Assembly (NCBI GenBank): GCA_903813345.2
Contig: CAIIXF020000011.1
Coordinates: 22,737,754-22,801,753 of the forward strand
Direction of reading: 5' to 3'
Length of the DNA: 64,000 bases
From: Owenia fusiformis
Taxonomy: Eukaryota > Annelida > Polychaeta > Sabellida > Oweniidae
Position 1 is the stretch's first letter, and each line of letters starts with the position of its first letter. Below the pieces are notes generated by a model that was not told where the DNA came from, did no database searches, and worked only from the letters and a program-made list of their open reading frames with translations. Of this stretch, positions 60,608 to 64,000 are shown piece by piece. Made by a program: the position numbers and the translations under genes.

Positions 60608-61850
60608 TAAGATTGACTTCAATTTTTTTCTAAATCATCTACATGTTCTCAGAAGTTCAAATCTGACTTTAGATTTGACATTTGACCTTCAATGACCTTC
60701 TCAAGGTCAAAAAAGGTCAAAAAGGTCCGTTTTCAACTTGCTTCAAATTGACTAAATTTTTTTTTCAAAATCACCTACGTGTTCTCAGAAATTCAAATCT
60801 GACTTAAGATTTGACTTAAGATTTGACATTTGACCTTCAATGACCTTCTCAAGGTCAAAAAAGGTCAAATGGTCTGTTTTCAACTTGCTTCAAATTGACT
60901 AAATTTTTTTTTCAAAATCATCTACGTGTTCTCAGAAATTCAAATCTGACTTTAGATTTGACTTAAGATTTGACATTTGACCTTCAATGACCTTCTCAAA
61001 GTCAAAAAAGGTCAAAAAGGTCTTTTTTCAGCTTGCTTCAAATTGACTAAATTTTTTTTTCAAAATCATCTACATGTTCTCAGAAATTCAAATCTGACTT
61101 TAGATTTGACATTTGACCTTCAATGACCTTCTCAATGTCAAAAAAGGTCAAAAAGGTATTTTTTCATCTTGCTTCAATTTGACTGATTTTTTTTTCAAAA
61201 TCATCTACATGTTCTCTGAAATTCAAATATGACTTTAGATTTGACATTTGACCTTCAATGACCTTCTCAATGTCAAAAAAGGTCAAAAAGGTCTTTTTTC
61301 AACTTGCTTCAAATTGACTAATTTTTTTTTTCAAAATCATCTACATGTTCTCAGAAATTCAAATCTGACTTTAGATTTGACATTTGACCTTTAATGACCT
61401 TCTCAAGGTCAAAAAAGGTCAAAAAGGACTGTTTTCAACTTGCTTCAAATTGACCCAATTTTTTTTTCAAAATCATCTACATCTTTTCAGAAGTTCAAAT
61501 TTGACTTTACAAGTTCTCAGAAGTTCAAATCTGACTTTAGATTTGACCTTTGACCTTCAATGACCTTCTCAAGGTCAAAAAGTTCTTTTTTCAACTTGCT
61601 TCAAATTGACTAATTTTTTTTTCAAAATCATCTACATGTTCTCAGAAGTTCAAATCTGACTTTAGATTTGACATTTGACCTTCAATGACCTTTTCAAGGT
61701 CAAAAAGGTCTTTTTCGAACTTGTTTTAACTTGCTTCAGATTGAACAATTTCTTTTTTCAAAATCATCTACAAGATCCCAGAAGCTCAAATCTTCAAAAA
61801 CCTTCTTAAGGTCAAAAGGTATTTTCCAACTTGCTTTAAATTGACCAAAT
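60608..61850 (+). repeat. Satellite of ~120-170 bp units, ~9 copies, rich in AGGTCA
   Basis: Each unit runs CAACTTGCTTCAAATTGAC, T-run, CAAAATCATCTACATGTTC, TCAGAAATTCAAATCTGAC, AGATTTGACATTTGACC, TTCAATGACCTTCTCAAGG, TCAAAAAAGGTCAAAAAGG. Unit spacing, judged by the CTTCTCAAGG word, is roughly 150, 144, 138, 134, 134, 169, 122 and 116 bp. Several units contain AGGTCA-AAAA-AGGTCA (a DR4 arrangement), and five have TCAAGGTCA. Copies diverge at both edges. It is non-coding. Confidence 0.9.
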
Positions 61851-61890
61851 TGTTTTAGGTGGTGACATTTTGTCATGTTAATGCCTTGTT

Positions 61891-63028
61891 AAAAATATAT
61901 TTTTACATGCGAAACATATATTGTACAATACTCATCTTTTCAAATTATTATGTTCTTCAAAAGCATGTTTTTAAGCTACTTTTACAGATGAAAAGGAGCG
62001 TTTTAAATTTGTTTGTTTGAAAAATACTACAAGCTTGCAACAAACATTCAGTGCTTTTACTGAAATTATTTTCTAATCATTTATTAAGCACTTGCATTTG
62101 TCAGAGCACAGCACATATACATATATACCAGTTGTCTTGGTCTAATATACCTTATTGTGGATCCTTCTTTGTGAGAAAGCAAACCAGGAGAGCAGTATGT
62201 TATTAACCAAGTTTTTTCTAATATGAAAATTAATAGCTTTCTCTTATTAAAGTGGGATGGTCTAACAGAAAACTGTTAATGGTGATAATAAAAAAGTAAC
62301 AGTCTCAATATTAACACATTTTGAAAAGTAGCATATAGATGTGTTCCTAATAATCAACAAGGATTTGAAAATACTATATGAAAAATATGTTGGAGGTAGG
62401 TACAATCTTCCAACATGAAATGCAAAAGTAGAAACCTCCGACAATGTTTTTTTAAACACGTCCCTTATCTGTAATAAGAACATTAAAATAATGTACCCTC
62501 TGGTCCAAATAAATCTGTGAATCGCCATGAAATGCTCATAACTTTTGATAATGGAAACCATACAATTTCATGCTTTCAGGGTTTGAGAACTGTCATATTT
62601 TTCAGATATTATTTTCCTGTTCTCTGTTAGCCAAAATAGTTTGAACTTTCCATGGGGCCTTTAAGCTGGTTAAGTAACTTTTATGTAGCTATTGAAATAT
62701 ATTCCAAATCCTCAAAAGCACATATTCATTTTTCTTTTTTGAATGGATATTTCCTGATTTTTCTGAAATTGTCGAAATTTAAAATCAAAAGAATATTTCA
62801 AGAAATTTGTAGTCGATATATTAACATATATAGTTAAAGGTAAAATGTTATTATGTAATATCTTAACATGTTTCTGCCAGCTATACCACTTATTGGTCCA
62901 ATCTTAGCTCTGTTAAATTACTTATTGACATATATGTACCAAAACATCAATAAGTAATTTAGTTCAGTTAAGTCAAGTAGCATGAGTTTACTATTCATAA
63001 TATAGTGACTGTGTTTTTGTCTTTTCAG
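61891..63028. other. Last part of intron 4, nothing recognised
   Basis: AT-rich with only short frames. A small inverted pair (AAATTACTTATTGACATATA / CAATAAGTAATTTAG) occurs near 62915-62965. The segment ends in GTTTTTGTCTTTTCAG, the acceptor of DAGLA exon 5. Confidence 0.5.
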
Positions 63029-63110
63029 GAAAGCAATGAGGGCCTATGAGAATAGCTGGAATAGACGATGCAACGTCCTGTTTTGTTGCGTGCAGAAAGA
63101 TCGCCACAAA
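63029..63110 (+). CDS. DAGLA: DAGLA coding exon 5 (last in window)
   Basis: Acceptor TCTTTTCAG; donor GTATGT at 63111. It completes Arg198 and encodes residues 199-225, KAMRAYENSWNRRCNVLFCC then VQKDRHK, ending in phase 0. Vertebrate DAGLA has SWSRRLKVFLCC and a charged segment at the same place, so the order and spacing fit. The double Cys after the hydrophobic LF is a plausible palmitoylation site (inference). Downstream exons with the lipase domain are outside the window. Confidence 0.9.
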
Positions 63111-63299
63111 GTATGTAAAGATTAGTGGGGTTGCTTGATTGGTTTGATAGACTCTGACTCCCTTGTGCCTTACTTCTCCCTTAGCTCATCAAATAGTTGT
63201 GATGTTAAAAGGGGTTCTCTTGACAATATATTAACAGTGAAATTACAATTATTGATAACAGATATGTCAAAACTCAACCCTAACACCTCCAATCTCTCT

Positions 63300-63390
63300 G
63301 TTATAGTCTCAAACTTTTGTGGTTGGTGTTTTGCAGCGTCTGTAACAAATGGCAGGTGTTGACATTTTTCATATTAATGCCTCATCTCTA
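63300..63390 (+). mobile_element. GTGGTGACAT-family copy
   Basis: GTTATAGTCTCAAACTTTTG, then TTGGTGTTTTGCAGCGTCTG, then AACAAATGGCAGGTGTTGAC and ATATTAATGCCTCATC. Same order of words as at 22648 and 25555. Confidence 0.6.
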
Positions 63391-63840
63391 TATAAAATAT
63401 GTTATTGTCAGCCTCTGGTTATAAACCAAGGGTTTTCTGCATAACTAGATAATAACTGATAACAGTAGTAATTCTACCGAAAGCTTCAATTTTATTATCG
63501 TATGCTTTGATAGTTTGATAGTGAATAAATAACATGGCTTTCCCATTATGGTTTTGTAAAAGCCTCAAGGGAGAAATTGGGGTTATCAAAGGCAGAACAT
63601 AATCTCATATAAAACTCTGGATATCATTGTGACATTCATTCATACTGTCATATGTCAGATGCTGATAATGGTGTTTTATGCAAATACTAATGGCAAATAT
63701 TCTAATCTGGTTTCAGTTTTAATTTGCTTTTTGTGGATAAACTGCCAGCCATACTTAAATTGTTGATTAAATTCATTGATTCCTTTTGAATTTATTTCAG
63801 TTTTTTATTGTTATAGTCTCCAACTATTTTGTTTATGGTG

Positions 63841-64000
63841 CAGGCCCGTAGCCAGGGGGGGTTCGCAGGGTTCGGGCGAACCCCCCCCCCCCCTGGCCAA
63901 AAATTCTTTCAAAATCATGCAGTTTTTGACCATTTTGAGCACTTCTCTAGTGATTTTAGCCTAATTTGGGCCAAAATTGTCAAATGTGAACCCCCCTGGA
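63841..64000 (+). repeat. Dispersed 'GTAGCCAGG' repeat copy, cut by window edge
   Basis: GCAGGCCCGTAGCCAGGGGG, a C-homopolymer, CTGGCCAAAAATTCTTTCAA, AATCATGCAGTTTTTGACCA, then GGGCCAAAATTGTCAAATGT. It appears inserted in a GTGGTGACAT-family copy beginning near 63808 (GTTATAGTCTCCAACTATTT). Confidence 0.7.

Larger units (their letters stand above)
56345..61890. mobile_element. Composite ~5.5 kb element with GTCACCACC ends
   Basis: The left end has TATGTCACCACCAAAAGTGG followed by TGACATATTGTTATGGTCTC and a GGCGTC-rich stretch. The right end has TTAGGTGGTGACATTTTGTC and ATGTTAATGCCTTGTT, the family's normal right end. Between them are the giant inverted repeat (56455-60580) and the AAGGTCA satellite (60608-61850). 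Either a MITE of this family was split by later insertions, or this is a large member. Boundaries are by similarity to the short copies at 22648 and 25555. Confidence 0.5.
52065..63028 (+). other. DAGLA intron 4 (11 kb, repeat-dense)
   Basis: It holds a mariner-type MITE (52627-52931), a GTAGCCAGG copy (53590-53768), short AT repeats, a composite element with a giant inverted repeat (56345-61890) and a satellite of about 120-170 bp units (60608-61850). The acceptor is TCTTTTCAG ending at 63028. Confidence 0.85.
3806..63110 (+). other. DAGLA: DAGLA gene locus, 5' part (five coding exons; continues past window)
   Basis: sn-1-specific diacylglycerol lipase alpha is a plasma-membrane serine lipase that cuts diacylglycerol to 2-arachidonoylglycerol, the main endocannabinoid and also an arachidonate source. 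Exons 3806-3900, 44259-44467, 48685-48786, 51878-52064 and 63029-63110 have consistent splice phases and sum to 675 nt (225 codons). The conceptual protein follows vertebrate DAGLA in order without gaps: MPGIVVF-RRWSVGSDDLV start, TEPR-SMQY loop, CNWVV helix, FD-GR, FCC cluster. Four hydrophobic segments fit the known four-helix N-terminus (about residues 18-42, 57-79, 97-119, 135-156). The alpha rather than beta paralogue is favoured by the WSVGSDD and TEPR-SMQY wording. The Ser/Asp/His lipase domain (GHSLG) is not in the window. Introns are 40,358, 4,217, 3,091 and 10,964 bp; intron 1 hosts an integrin gene. Confidence 0.93.
63111..64000 (+). other. Start of DAGLA intron 5
   Basis: Donor GTATGTAAAG. 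It contains two GTGGTGACAT-family fragments (63300-63390 and 63808-63840) and a GTAGCCAGG-family copy from 63841 to the edge. No further exon before 64000. Confidence 0.8.

Overview
The window is AT-rich animal nuclear DNA. It has spliced genes with canonical GT/AG junctions, kilobase introns, several families of short inverted-repeat transposons, minisatellites and a decayed LINE. No bacterial operon logic, rRNA, tRNA or CRISPR array was seen. The repeat families (short 'GTAGCCAGG' elements, 'GTGGTGACAT' elements, TA-flanked MITEs) and the protein similarities suggest a marine bilaterian invertebrate. I cannot name the phylum from sequence alone.

Main gene: the 5' part of a diacylglycerol lipase alpha (DAGLA) orthologue runs on the + strand across nearly the whole window. 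Five coding exons (3806-3900, 44259-44467, 48685-48786, 51878-52064, 63029-63110) join in phase to exactly 225 codons. They encode the cytosolic N-terminus, four membrane helices and the start of the cytosolic region. The catalytic lipase domain lies beyond the right edge. Intron 1 is about 40.4 kb and intron 4 about 11 kb; both are loaded with mobile elements.

Nested gene: inside DAGLA intron 1, on the same strand, is an intact, intronless integrin alpha gene (38945-42052, 1035 residues). It has a signal peptide, a beta-propeller with Ca2+-binding loops, a heavy/light chain cleavage site, one membrane helix and a GFFKR tail. A long single-exon integrin alpha inside another gene's intron suggests a retrogene.

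Layout: 1-3805 is upstream flank with a foldback element at 2395-3223. 3806-3900 is DAGLA exon 1. 3901-38875 is the repeat-rich part of intron 1: foldback elements, a 2.9 kb element with AACGAAGC terminal repeats, a piggyBac-like remnant, TA-flanked elements, and 22-bp and 65-bp minisatellites. 38945-42052 is the integrin gene. 44259-52064 holds DAGLA exons 2-4 with nested MITEs in intron 2 and a broken LINE in intron 3. 52065-63028 is intron 4, with a mariner-type MITE, a giant inverted repeat (arms about 1.25 kb, 56455-60580) enclosing a degraded protein-coding remnant, and a roughly 120-170 bp satellite rich in nuclear-receptor half-sites. The last exon in the window is 63029-63110.

The two cellular genes have no obvious shared pathway. 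DAGLA makes the lipid messenger 2-arachidonoylglycerol; the integrin is a cell-matrix adhesion receptor subunit.
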